NCBI GenBank assembly: GCA_025201805.1
Contig: MU619262.1
Location: 65,978 to 129,977, forward strand
DNA length: 64,000 bases
From: Parasitella parasitica
Taxonomy: Eukaryota; Mucoromycota; Mucoromycetes; Mucorales; Mucoraceae
Direction: 5' to 3'
Both the position numbers and the translations under genes were made by a program. Below the pieces are notes generated by a model, which was not told the DNA's origin, made no database searches, and was given only the letters and a program-made list of their open reading frames with translations. Below, piece after piece: positions 12,209 through 23,281 of this stretch. Positions within the stretch are counted from its first letter, which is position 1. Every line of letters begins with the position of its first letter.

Positions 12209-13724
12209 TTACAAACCTCGTTTTGTCTTGAGAATTTTTCTCGGTTTATCCACCTCTTGTTCTTCAAAGTCTCGCTTTCTTTTTCCAAGCATTGACTTTG
12301 TAGCAAAGAAATTTTCTTTGTCGATTGGTATGGGAAGCTTAGCGGAAGCAACCTCTTCTTGAGTGTTGGCAGCACCTGCTTGAGCGTTGGCAGCTTTGCT
12401 AGCTGAATTTTGGACAGCATCTGCTTGAGTGTTGGCAGTGGTGACAGCTGAATTTTGAGCAACATGATCAAGAGAAGTAACAAGAGTTCCGTTGTAACAA
12501 GTCTTCTTCCTCGACTTCGGGCTCAAGAGCAGACCACCATTGCAATCTAAGCCATCCTCACCCTCATCTTCTTCGAGTGAAGCTGCGGAACGCTTCTTGC
12601 CCTTTGCTGCTACAGTCAAAGCGTTCAAAGGTGATTCGCCACCGGATCGTGACAATGCAGCTAATGAGGCGTGTTCCGTTGCAGCCAAGGTAGGTAATTG
12701 GGATCCATGGTCTGGGGTAAGAGTGCTGCAAGATGCTTCCAAATTGTTGGCATTGCCGTATTTCTCTTTGCTGACTTCGTTGTTCTTGGCGACCGAAACG
12801 CTGACCGCTGAATTCGAAGCATTGCTATTTTTTTGATCCGAGTGGGCATTGCATAATTCTTTGTCTTCATTGTCGTCGCTGTCGTCACTGTCATCACTGT
12901 CATCAAAGAATGGATAATTGAACACTTCAGTTGGTGGCTCTTCATAATCAAAGATTTCGAAAGGAATATTTGAAAGAGCATCCAAATGTTTATCATTACT
13001 GGCATAGCCAGATTTTTCTTGATGGTTGTCTTGATTTTTGTTGACGTCTGAGATAGCTTCAAATGTAATCGGCGATTGTGGTCCAGCCTGATTAGCTTCT
13101 TGATCTGAGGAATGTGTATCATCAGCGGCGTCGATGAGGGCTTTAGAGTCATTATCGTTATCAATGGCTGTAGTACTGGCTACTGAAGATGACGATGATG
13201 AAGTTCGCGAGTCATCATTTGCATTTGCGAAATGATTTCCCAAATCTTTATCTTCATCATCTTCGTCATCTTCATCACTATGGAAATCTTCGTCGTCATT
13301 GTTTTCAAACCACCAGTCATTGTTATGATCAACATTAGCTGTGTCGTGGGTATCTGGTCCTTGATCTTGATCAGGCACATTGAGAGGAACTGCTGGCTGA
13401 TCTTGGCTGGATATGTTGAGAACGTCTGCGGCATGATCTTCATTTTCTGCCGGTGACGGAGTTTCAGGTTGGGGTGTGTTTTGTCTGGATTCTATGTAGC
13501 GCTTAACTCGCACAGCAGACTGGTAGAGGCTGGAAAAAGAGGAAAAAGGATTTAGTATGCTACTTGCTATAGATTGAATTCAATTCAAATTACCTATTGA
13601 TAAAAATATCTTTTATAAGAGGAATTTCAGGTGCATTTCTCGGTAGATCGAATTTCTGGCGGCTTGATGACAAAATGCGATCAACTATGTCTTCGGTGAT
13701 AAGAGGTTCTCCACTTGGATCCAT
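12209..13724 (-). CDS. Hypothetical acidic protein with basic C-terminus
   Basis: Function not recognised. Two exons: MDPSGEPLITEDIVDRIL..PEIPLIKDIFIN joins SLYQSAVRVKRYIESRQN across a GTAATTT..CCAG intron. About 480 residues. After a short predicted-helical N-terminus there is a long disordered region rich in Asp, Asn and Ser, with acidic runs such as DDEDFHSDEDDEDDEDKD and DDSDDSDDSDDNEDKE. Basic patches GKKRS and KSRKK follow, then an alanine-rich repeat-like part (QNSAVTTANTQADAVQNSASKAANAQ; about 12-residue units), and a basic end (MLGKRKRDFEEQE..PRKILKTKRG). The bipartite basic motifs suggest a nuclear protein. An upstream in-frame start at 13799 is possible but gives an unlikely leader. 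The short N-terminal helix is the only part that looks conserved. Confidence 0.7.
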
Positions 13725-14792
13725 TTTAGGTTGTTCTTGATATGTTTTTTTTTTCAGAATTTGTACGGGTTTCAATTGAGTGCGTTCTCTGGATATCAAT
13801 CAAATAACAGAGAATCAAATAAATAAGGGTATAAAGAGAAAAAGAAAGGAAGAAAGAGAAAAAAAATGCTTTGAAAAAAAGTAGGCCTTTTATACCCTTT
13901 TTCTGCCTGACTCGCGCTTTTAAATGGGGGCGTTGTGTGTTGTGCCTTCAGGCACTCGCAGCAAACGCGCCGAGAACAAAAAAAACTGCCTATTGCTTGT
14001 ATATTGTGCCAATCAACCATATTTTTTGCATCAAGATAAAGATAGAACTGCAATATATGGCAAATTTAACACACTGATCTATTATATACACGAAAAGAAT
14101 ACTTTTTCTCAGAGTTAAAGCGGGTGAATTCTCGCATAAAAAATGCTTTGTACCCATAACTGGTGGGATTAGGCCCTATGGTAAATCCATGAAAACAAGA
14201 CAAAAGGCTTTTAACAAACTCACTACATAGAACAGAATACTAATACTCTCTGCAGTTGGTGCATTCAATCTAATCTGATCTTACAAAAAGATATATTTAT
14301 TAATAAGGTAGATATGAAGGAAAGAAATATTTATCACTTTGCAGCAAGACCAACGCGTTCGTCTTTTCAGGAAGCTGAAACTCTCATCCATTGTTAATAG
14401 AAAGCAATCAGACAGTAGACAGTCTAAAACCATGCGACAAAAATTTGGCAGTTAGCGTATCCTCTTTCTGGCGTACTGGTCGGTTGGCAACGTGAAGTTT
14501 TATGAGCTGACACGAGAAAAAGATACGCGAAAAGTGCTTATCTAGCAGAGCTTTTCTGTTTATTTTATTGACGCGCACAAGGTACCATCTATATTCTCTT
14601 AATGTAAAAACGGGAACCTAGAAATTTTCTGAAGACCTAAAATCCATGGCCATATGTGTATTAGATGAGCCAAATATCTCATGGTCAAACATCATGGACT
14701 GTTTAGGCAGGCCCCTTTTTACCGGATGAAAAAATCAAAGATATTTGATGCCGTCTCGCAGATTATGAAACAGAGAATTGGCAACAGTGTTG
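13725..14792. other. Promoter and AT-rich intergenic sequence
   Basis: Upstream region of the minus-strand acidic protein, with purine-rich runs at 13837-13880. Beyond 14.1 kb no ordered features are visible apart from weak coding-like snippets that lead into the decayed region. Confidence 0.4.
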
Positions 14793-16631
14793 AGTTCTCG
14801 TGTTTTCAACAGCTATATATAAGGCCCTGAAAGAGTTTATCTACGCGTATTGCTGTCTCCCCAAGAAGACTAAATACTACTCTATGCCTGCCGATCGCGA
14901 CTGCACTTCTACGTGAGAGATTATTGATAGGATAAACGATACACTTGAATTTCTTGCTTTGTTAAATTTAGTTGTACTTTTGAAGTAGAACTACTGTGTA
15001 ATAGTTGTGCGTTCCTTTATTACTTCTACTAACTCTTAGCTGGAGTTAATTGGCGGCATTGGGCGCTTATGATACAGTATCTCAGTGTAAATGTTGAGCT
15101 TGTTCCTTCGACTTGGACTATTCCCGTGCACCTCAATTCAGATTGAGAGCCATCATTGGATTTAGCGAACCTTGGGTCATCTCCGAACATTAATCAAAAT
15201 GCTCAATAACTGCAGCGGTGAGCAGCGTTTTGCAAGTGGAGCACTGCAGGATAAGTCCTCTGATTCACTGAATAACACAGCCGGGGATGATATCATCGGA
15301 CCTTCGGCCCGACGAATCTTGAGAATCTAGCCAGAATATAAGTTATAATTGAACGACCGTCTCAGAATATTAACTTGAATGTTCTCTCACTGTACCGTAT
15401 TCAGGTTTTTTAGCAGCTATAAAGTAAACAAGAATATGTACACGCTTAACAATCAATTGTCATTATCATAAAATAATTTTTAGTGTTTATTATTATAAGT
15501 GATTACATTGTCTCGGAAAGGATGATAAACACAGCTTCAAAATAATAAAAAATATTGCATTCTTCGATCAAGTACATAAAAACAATATTCGTTGATAGCG
15601 AACTCCTCCATATTATTATATCCTCATTGTTATTTGTCAATCAATTAGTTTATGCAGCCACAAGTAATCATATCTCATGAGAGGACTCCATTCCTAAACT
15701 TATAAGTAAAATCTTTGGCAGTGAATGTAATACTATTATGAAAGAAGGGAACTAGGACAAGTAAACAAGAGCTTCTTTTTTTTTTTTTTGGATTCCACAC
15801 CACTAACAAAAGTGGGAGGGGAAAAAGATACTACTGAAGGGATCGAAGATTACAGAAGAGGAACAATCTTGATTACCATTCATTGTCTGTACCGTAATAT
15901 TAATGAAGACGTTCAAATCATGAGCCTCTTGAGATCCAGTGTGTCTGCTACTGTGAGCAAACTTAGAAGTGTAGAAGCCATGACTAGCAAAGAACTTAAG
16001 CTCTACTTCGGGTCTGATGAGCCTCGAATCATTTTCCAATATTGCCATCTCTTTTTCTATTGAAAAAAGGAGCGCCACTCTGTTGTCAAATACAACAAAA
16101 AAGTTAAATATTGCTTGCTCCTTCTAGATCTCGACCTTATTCACCAACCTGAAACAAGCTAAACAGGAAGAATGCCAATACACCTACAAAGTAACGAAAA
16201 ATGTTTTCATGGCGCTTTTGCACAAGCGAATTAAAGTAGCAGTACTTGAAAGTTTTCGCTTGTCCATTTAGAATGAGAGTTATTTTGATATGAGAGACAA
16301 CAAGCGATTATATCACGGAGAAGGTTGAGTCTTTATTGATGATTGAAAAAGGAAGCCAGGATTGCTCTGTTCCTGATTTCTTAAGGTCTTTATACAATTC
16401 TATTTGAATGTCTGCCAATGTTGGAATTGTGATGAGATTCATCATTTAATAGGCAAGAACCGACATAGAAGACCACAGCGATAGCTTCTTGAATCACGCG
16501 ATACTGATTTGCAGGAAGAACTGCTGAGAAACAATCAGCGAAATTTAGGTACCGTAAGTCTTCATCACGAAGAAGCAAATGGTGTCGAAGAGATATAGAG
16601 ACTAACTCTCAAATACTGGTCTTGCGGTTGA
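14793..16631 (+). pseudogene. Decayed coding region (gene or mobile-element relic)
   Basis: Successive plus-strand fragments look like protein-coding sequence but change frame and contain stops. Fragments: VLVFSTAIYKALKEFIYAYC (about 14793-14915); LMIQYLSVNVELVPSTWTIP (about 15070-15140); LGHLRTLIKMLNNCSGEQRF..DDIIGPSARRILRI (about 15165-15330); LRSSVSATVSKLRSVEAM (near 15926-16063); TLFTNLKQAKQEECQYTYKV (about 16136-16270); ESLLMIEKGSQDCSVPDFL (about 16327-16406); NVCQCWNCDEIHHLIGKNRH (about 16406-16480); QEELLRNNQRNLGTVSLHHE (about 16515-16580). No start, no consistent splice sites and no recognisable family. I infer an old inactivated gene or transposon. No terminal repeats were found. Confidence 0.35.
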
Positions 16632-17047
16632 ATAATAAAAAGAACGTTTACGCTAAATTACAGTGCTACCTCCACATTTGCGAATATTTTTTTCTTATTT
16701 TGAGTCAGGGTAGAAGAAGGAATCGAAGTTTCCTCAGTTACCAATGCAATTTGGATACCTGCATCAGTATTTAATAATGTTTGCTTTGGAATGACACGTT
16801 AAAAAACGAACTCGGTAAAGTAAGCAAACACTATCTCAGGAGGGCCAGCAGTATACAGATACTCAGAATCAATAGGAGATCTCGAACGAGTAGTATCGCA
16901 GTAATTCTGTAGTAATAGATATAAACATAGATATTTAGAAATATAGGCTGGTATGCCGCAGTCAGAGTTGTTGCTCACCTTTCAGTCAAGCAATGTGGGA
17001 GTATAATTTCTTACAGTCGCTTCTCGCAATCCCTCAAATTGGAATAG

Positions 17048-17221
17048 GCAGTACAAAGCTCAACTTGCATCTTTGGTGTTGCAGAATTTACAGACGACCT
17101 GCACTATTACCAAGCCCAGAACCAGTTATATCAACATGCGATGAAGTGGATGGACCAGCACTTGAAGAGTTTAATGTCTCGGAATGTTTATAATCTCCCA
17201 ATTTTCTTTGGGTACGAGTAA
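17048..17221 (+). pseudogene. Orphan coding-like C-terminal fragment
   Basis: An open frame of 57 codons reads ..CIFGVAEFTDDLHYYQAQNQ then LYQHAMKWMDQHLKSLMSRN and ends at TAA. An AG acceptor-like GTTGCAG sits just before the most protein-like part. No upstream exon in the same direction could be joined. Probably part of the same decayed region as 14.8-16.6 kb. Confidence 0.3.
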
Positions 17222-18231
17222 CGTCATGCTTTCTGCAGTAGCTATGAGAAGAACGCTTGGGCCTTTTCAATAACGCAAGTGGGTTTCATAATTTATTGAT
17301 ATTGACATAAAAAAAAGTAGCAGATTAGAGAAAAGTGGTTGTAAATGTTACTGTTTTGGAATTCTCCTTTATATAATGAGAGGGCTTGATTTGTAAGTGA
17401 ATTAAAACAGTTGTTAAAATTTTATTAGCTTTTGAACATAGAGACATATTATATTCACATAATTGATCGGTTTATTACATGTGTATACAATTGAGCGAAG
17501 CAGGAAAAAGCTTGCGTAAACCAGCCAACAAATTATGTACATATACAGTTTGCTGAGTAGAACCGTTGTTTCTTTAGACACAACACGCTCAAGTTGGAAC
17601 CCAATATTGTAGAATTTGAGCAACATGTTTTGGCTCACAACCGATTGTTCAAATGCCATAAAACGGTGGTCATAGAGTTCAAAAAACAAGACTGCGTGGA
17701 AGCCATGTGTTTATTTGCGAACGATTTGTCATTCGGTACTGTTGGATTTCCAGATAAGCATGAAGTTCTATTTGTGTACTTGGGATGACACTTTGTACAA
17801 GCGGTAGTATTAACGCCAGTTCACAATTGGCGCCATTCCCACTTTACCCGTTATTGTCATTTTGATAGTTAGAAGGAAACAAAGAGCAAGGATAGCCAGT
17901 TGCAATTTAGCTAATTTGGAAGGGTAGAATGTGAAATTACTGGTCGTGATGTGGTCGCTATATGGAAGCCATCACTTATTTGCCTCGTTTTCATCTCTTC
18001 ATCATACTCTTTATAGCTAATCGCTTGTTGTTGTTGTTGTCTGAAACCACAATAAAATAACAGTACTCTGGTATGCATCTCAGACACCACCTAATTTACT
18101 ATAGCTGCTCCAACGTTCATACAACTTGATAAGATAAAATTTAACATTTTCAAGTATATCTGACATAAGAAACAATGCAATAATGTGCGCATAATATCAA
18201 ATGCGTTGATATATCTTTGAGACCAACGATC

Positions 18232-18731
18232 ATGCCTGTTTTGAACCCTTCTGATGCAGAAAAATTACATCAAATTAGGGAGAGGATATCTGCTAGCATA
18301 ACAAACTTCATCAACGAATAAGTATTGTAAGCATTCCTTGACTTTGATGGTACGCCAGACATTGTACAATCTGCTCTATAAGCAGTACAGATTATTGGCT
18401 TCTCTCTCTCTACTATAGCAAATTGTATCGTTAGTAAGATGAAAGTCGCATCAACACCTGTGGCAAAACGTAGTCCAAGTAATTTCAGCCTTGCCAATGC
18501 CAAGTTACTTACTATATTCTATCTTAATAAAGATTAAAGCGCTGCATGTTCAATGGAATTATAATAAAACTAATTCGGGTGGCCGGACAGAATTCTTGTG
18601 TTTTAACCATTACTTTAAGGAGTAGTGCTACAGCACCAGCTTTGTATAGTGGCAGTAGCCGATCAAGCAGTTTTAGTGCTACTACTCACGTCGAAGATGA
18701 TTCTCTCGTTGCCCCTTCCATCAAAATTTAG
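18232..18731 (+). pseudogene. Coding-like relic fragments
   Basis: Three short plus-strand frames look coding. The first is an ATG-initiated frame MPVLNPSDAEKLHQIRERIS..FINE ending at 18321. The second contains KMKVASTPVAKRSPSNFSLA (about 18446-18536). The third ends SSATAPALYSGSSRSSSFSA..DDSLVAPSIKI at 18731. No intron set joins them in frame without ad hoc choices. Family unknown. Confidence 0.25.
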
Positions 18732-20146
18732 GATAACTATCGTACTGAAAAAAAAATTTTTTTTTAGTGAATATAACTCTATTTGCACATGTGTATATTG
18801 CTGAGAGCATTGGACAAACAAGGCTTCCTTTTTTTATGATACTTTTTAATATCAAATAACTAATGACAACAAAACTCTTCCAATATTTGAAGCATTCTTC
18901 GCATACGTTATCCGCTGCAATTAAAGAATGCTTCAACACTTTGAACGCCCAGCTCAAATCGAAAATGTATGTTTCGCTGAAATGCAGGCATTTTTTTCTT
19001 CTCACATAAGCAGTTTAAATCAAAATGATTGAAAAAGACAGCATGCTATGTTATACATGGAGAGACACACATACACGCACTCACTTGTATATATGGTCTC
19101 TCGGTATATACTGCACCGTTTGCATCGCTGTTTCCATGTTTTGGAACAATAATATTTACAACGTACATATAACAAAACCCCGTGAAATAGCCATGCCCAT
19201 GGCATTTTGTAATGAGATGGACAATAGTATTACGGCAGTAGGGGAACATTTCTCACCAAGTAAGATAAGGGACATATAGTAGACACATTACCAGTCTAAC
19301 CTGCAAAGAAAGTAAGTTGAACCGGGACCAATCTTGCTTGTTTTTCCTAAATTTCCTGTTGCTCCCTCTGTTATTGTTGCACGATGATGATCATAATTCT
19401 CCTGTTGTACCATCTCGTGATAATACCCTGTCATACTATTTTATTTTTATTTTTATTTTGCTTTTTTCTCTGGATATATGTGCGCATTAGGCTGAGATGC
19501 GCAGCAAGAGAGAGGAACTAATACAGAGTATTCAAAGGAACTACAGAAGACAGGACGAGAGAGAGAGAGAGAGAGAGTGATCAAGAGAGCTTGGCCAGAT
19601 TCCGGTCTAAAAATGGTTATACTGTTCAGGAACAAATAAACAAGCCCATACAAACATCAGATCTCGCCACAGCAAGCTGCTCCATCAGGTGTCACTTTTT
19701 TGCACGCATTTACCACGTATTTGTTTCGAATCAACCACTTTTTCCCGGGCAATTACTACAGTAGTCGATCACTCATATGAAGTAATAATAGAACAAGGAG
19801 CTACAACCCTTTGTAACCATATTCTGTTGTCATAATAGTAGCAAAATTTTACAATTAAGTGTATATTGTGCTATTGTTTACAATCCTTTCATCCAATTCT
19901 TCCAATTAAAGTTAAATTCTTTTTTTATTTTTTTATTTTATTTCCATTGATCATGCATTGAAAATATAGGAATAATATAGTGATGAGAGTAGTTTTGTGT
20001 GTTCTGATGCGTGAGTGAGTGAGTGTGTGAGTGAGTGTGTTTGTGTGTGAATGTACTGGGGATTATATGCGATGAAAGAGTGAGATAGAGTTGTTGATGT
20101 GCAAAAAAGAAAAATAATACAATAAGAATAATAAATAGCTATGCCT
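18732..20146. other. Intergenic, with simple repeats
   Basis: AT-rich. Contains a (GA)n tract at 19557-19577, T/A-rich stretches near 19440-19460 and 19921-19945, and a degenerate TGAG/TGTG repeat at about 20012-20050 just past the stop of the APSES gene. I see no gene. Confidence 0.5.
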
Positions 20147-21580
20147 TCAATCCCAACAGATAGTGAACTCTTGGTGACCGACAATAACTTTAGATGGGAT
20201 AGCCGAAGATTCAAGTCGTTTAAAAGGCCTGGCTCCATCGTCTTGAGATAGTCTTTGTAATAGGATGGTTGCACTAATTGTGTCTATGATATCCTGAGCT
20301 ACATGTGTGGGTGCCACAGGAGACATCACGGGTGACGAAGACCAGACAAGCGATGGCGAAGATGATACGGACGATGCCGACGATGAATCCATCATCATCA
20401 TAGGCGAACTAATCGTGGTATCGATAGAAGGTAACTTTTGTCGCTGATGCTTTTGCTGTCGCTCAAGAGAATTGCAGATAGGAGGCAATAAGGGGCCGTT
20501 GTTGTGGTTGTTATTATTAGTATTGCCACATTGATTTGTCCACTCATCGGGTGGGTATGTTTGAATGACACGGAAGGTCGGAAAAGATGTTGCTGAAGCA
20601 GACTCAAACGAAGATAATGATGATTCATCAGACAGTGTCATTAAATCGTCCTCGTCCTCCTCATAGCCAACCTCCTCGTCTAGCACCACTTGTTCATTCA
20701 AAAGACGCGTTACAGCCATGCTGGATGCCACTTTGCTGATCTTCTTTTTTTGTTGTTGTTTGAGCGATGAGGGATTTTTAGCCTTCAAGGGCTTTGGTGT
20801 GGTATTACGGAGACTGTTTCTCTTGTTGCTTTGTTGCTTTGTGTAAGGTTTTTGACGCATTGTTGTATTACGCTTCTGATGGTAGCTAGTTGCCTTCTTA
20901 AAGACATGTGATTTGCTCTTAGGATCCAACAAGAGACAGCCAAAGTCTTCGTGGCCCGGATGCAGCGCTTCAATCGGAAATCTTTGCCCAAATATGGGGA
21001 CCAATTCCTTTCTAATATGCCATGCAGTGCGCTTACACAGCAAATGAGCGTAATCATACGGAATCCTGTCGAGTGTGTTAGCAAACCATGCATGTAGACA
21101 CAAGTTAAAATGTCGCTTTACCATGTGCCTTGTATGCGCAAGAAACCGCCTCTGATCTTCTTTGTGCCCAATTCAGGATTTGAATCAACCATCTTCACAA
21201 TATCAGACTTTGAATTGCCCAATGCCTTCCAAATACCAGTAAAGTGAACATAGCCTAGAACAAGATGGCATGTGTCAGAGTGCTGTTCTCGCTCAAATGT
21301 ATGTTTATATGTATGTTTGCATCATACCTGTCTCTCTGTCCCACATGATGGGTGTCCCATTGATAATATATTCATATACTATACGTGTCATGTCAATATA
21401 GTCTGTCCGTCTGTATACATACACACAGAAAATATGCTTACCAGGAATGTAACCCCGAGGATCAAGCGAAGTTGAATAATGATCTCTCTTGATGTATATA
21501 TTGCTGTCGCTCTCTGGTTGAAATGGGCGATACATCAAGCAATCATTATCACCAAGATTTTTTCTGTTTTCGAGCATCAT
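20147..21580 (-). CDS. APSES/KilA-N-type DNA-binding protein (Xbp1/Bqt4-like)
   Basis: Putative transcription factor. Four exons. Exon 1 reads MMLENRKNLGDNDCLMY..SLDPRGYIP; the next, after an intron ending CGTATAG, gives VYEYIINGTPIMWDRETG. Then come YVHFTGIWKALGNSKSDIVK and RKIRGG-like KKIRGGFLRIQGTW, and the last exon opens IPYDYAHLLCKRTAWHIRKE. This order (INGTxIMWDRETGYVHFTGIWKAL, IRGGxLxIQGTWIP, LCKRTAxxIRxELxPxFG) is the APSES/KilA-N fold of fungal Xbp1- and Bqt4-like proteins. After residue about 160 the protein is basic, then acidic and serine-rich, probably disordered. It could be a transcription factor or, as for Bqt4, a nuclear-envelope tether; I see no transmembrane helix at the C-terminus, so a factor is favoured. 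Confidence 0.85.
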
Positions 21581-22017
21581 GTTCTTTTCTTTTTTATTTA
21601 TAATAAAAAAATGAAAGTGAAAAAAAAAAAAGTAAAAAAAAAAAAAGAGCCTGAAAAAAGGTTATATATATACTCTTCATTTTATGATGATTTAAGGGGG
21701 TGTGTTGTGGGTGGGGAAAAATAAGGGGCACAAATTTAACCTCTTTATTTTTTTTTTTTTTTTTTCTACAAGGTAGGATAGAGAAGAAAAAGATACTTTG
21801 GGAAAAGGTTGAATTTATGACAAGCAACTCCCTTTCTCCATGATTTCGGCATGTTTGTTTACAATAAAATCCAATGTGAAAGGGGATTGTTGTCAGCATA
21901 ATATTTGAATATAACCATTTTGAAAAAAGTGTATTGTTATATACTCGCAAAGCTTAATTTTCTCGGGATACATTCCCTTTTATCTTTTTAATAAATGCAA
22001 TCTTTAATCTGTCCATT
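21581..22017. other. Intergenic between two minus-strand genes
   Basis: Promoter of the APSES gene and 3' end of the UIM/UBZ gene. Homopolymer-rich: A-runs at about 21618-21645 and a T-run at about 21746-21767. No coding signal. Confidence 0.5.
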
Positions 22018-23124
22018 TTAAGACTTCTTCTTGTACCATTTGAGCCTACCTCTGCCACCAGCGCGGCCAGCTCGACCACCACGATTTGATGTTGGCTTTC
22101 TTGTGCCTCTGGCTGCTCGGGGTTTTTTAGGCTTGGGCTGCAATTGCTCGAAATATGGATCAAACGCTTCGTTTTCTCCGTTTTGGATGCTGGTAAATCC
22201 TTCGAGGGGTGACAGATAGCCATCATCATCCTCTTTTTGTGCCTCTTCTGTGTATATTTGTTTGCTTATGCTATTATTTGCAGGATTAATTAAATCAATA
22301 ACATCACAATCAGAATCCGAACCCGTATCTGATATCATATTATTACATTTGGCTGCATGCTCTTGAATTACTTTCCCTTGTTGAAAAGGTCGTTGACATA
22401 AAGGGCATGCCACCAATTGTTGTTTGTTCGATGTAGTCGTTCGCAGTTCTCCTTGCGTATCATTATCAATTGTGACAATATGTTGTGATTCTTGTTCGGC
22501 TTGATCCAGAAAAGCATCTATATCCGTGATTTCAACCATACCCGATTCCTCCGTTTTTTCAACCTTTGCATCCAGCCACTTATCAACATTGTCAATTTCC
22601 AGCAACATATCATCGTTTTCTCGTTTGACAGTAGTGTTCGTGGTATATTTGTTTATTGAAACCGAAGCCGGAGTCGATGCAGGCGCTCTAGTTGATTTAT
22701 ATGGTATATTCTTTTTCTTTTGTACTTGGGCTTCCTTTAGTTTAGATTTTGTCTTTGGTGTTGGCTTTGACTTTGGTTGCGCCTTTTTCACTGGTAGCTG
22801 TGGCCTTGTTGAAACTGTTTGGAACCACTGGTTATCATCATCGTCTGTGGAACCTTCTATTCCATCATCATATTCCTCTGGGTCAGGTTTAATAAACCTC
22901 CTCTTTTCGCTAGAATGAGAAGGGGCACTTTCAAAGTGCTTCTGGCTTAATAAAGCGTATTGCTCAAACATCCGCTTTTGTTCATTCACATGCTCTTGTT
23001 GGCTCAGTTGTATTGCGAGTAATAGATCCTTGTCTTCAGTCCTAGGGTTTGCTGGTGTTGGTCTTCTGAATAGTTCATCAATGGTGAGGTTTGCTTTCTT
23101 GGTTTGCTTGTTTGGTAACGCCAT
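22018..23124 (-). CDS. Ubiquitin-binding protein with UIM and Rad18-type UBZ finger
   Basis: Single-exon gene of 368 residues; not recognised as a named orthologue. Near residue 30 a helix EDKDLLLAIQLSQQE fits the ubiquitin-interacting motif. Around residue 235 CPLCQRPFQQGKVIQEHAAKC has the C-x2-C-x12-H-x3-C pattern of UBZ4 fingers, as in Rad18 and SLX4. The centre is basic and Lys/Pro-rich (KAQPKSKPTPKTKSKLKEAQ) with acidic helices such as DNVDKWLDAKVEK. The C-terminus is Gly/Arg-rich, ending GRGRLKWYKKKS. Two ubiquitin-binding elements plus basic tails suggest a chromatin or DNA-damage role; this is inference. It could be a divergent SLX4- or RAP80-like scaffold, but I see no SAP, BTB or endonuclease-binding motif. 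Divergent from the ELMO gene with 157 bases between starts. Confidence 0.78.
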   Translation of the reverse strand: MALPNKQTKKANLTIDELFRRPTPANPRTEDKDLLLAIQLSQQEHVNEQKRMFEQYALLSQKHFESAPSHSSEKRRFIKPDPEEYDDGIEGSTDDDDNQWFQTVSTRPQLPVKKAQPKSKPTPKTKSKLKEAQVQKKKNIPYKSTRAPASTPASVSINKYTTNTTVKRENDDMLLEIDNVDKWLDAKVEKTEESGMVEITDIDAFLDQAEQESQHIVTIDNDTQGELRTTTSNKQQLVACPLCQRPFQQGKVIQEHAAKCNNMISDTGSDSDCDVIDLINPANNSISKQIYTEEAQKEDDDGYLSPLEGFTSIQNGENEAFDPYFEQLQPKPKKPRAARGTRKPTSNRGGRAGRAGGRGRLKWYKKKS

Positions 23125-23281
23125 ACACTGTGAAACTGTCTGCTGAAGAAAAAAGATTTTCTTGGGCTACTGTAATTGCTGTTGTTTGTTACTAACCATA
23201 TTTTATCTACCGCTTCAAACTTTCTCTCCTCTCCTTGTTTTCTCGAGGAAAACAACAACCTTTTCACTTGTACAATTAAGA

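Noticed and set aside
15803-16078. 91-codon minus-strand frame in the gene-poor stretch
   Set aside because: The plus-strand frame and neighbouring plus fragments look more coding; minus frame has no partner exons.
17414-17689. 91-codon minus-strand frame rich in hydrophobic residues
   Set aside because: AT-driven composition, no motif, no splice-linked neighbour.
21305-21440. Extra exon text (HIFCVYVYRRTDYIDMTR) in the APSES protein
   Set aside because: It is intron sequence; splicing at CCTG/GTAAGC to CGTATAG gives RGYIPVYEYIINGTPIMWD, the family pattern.
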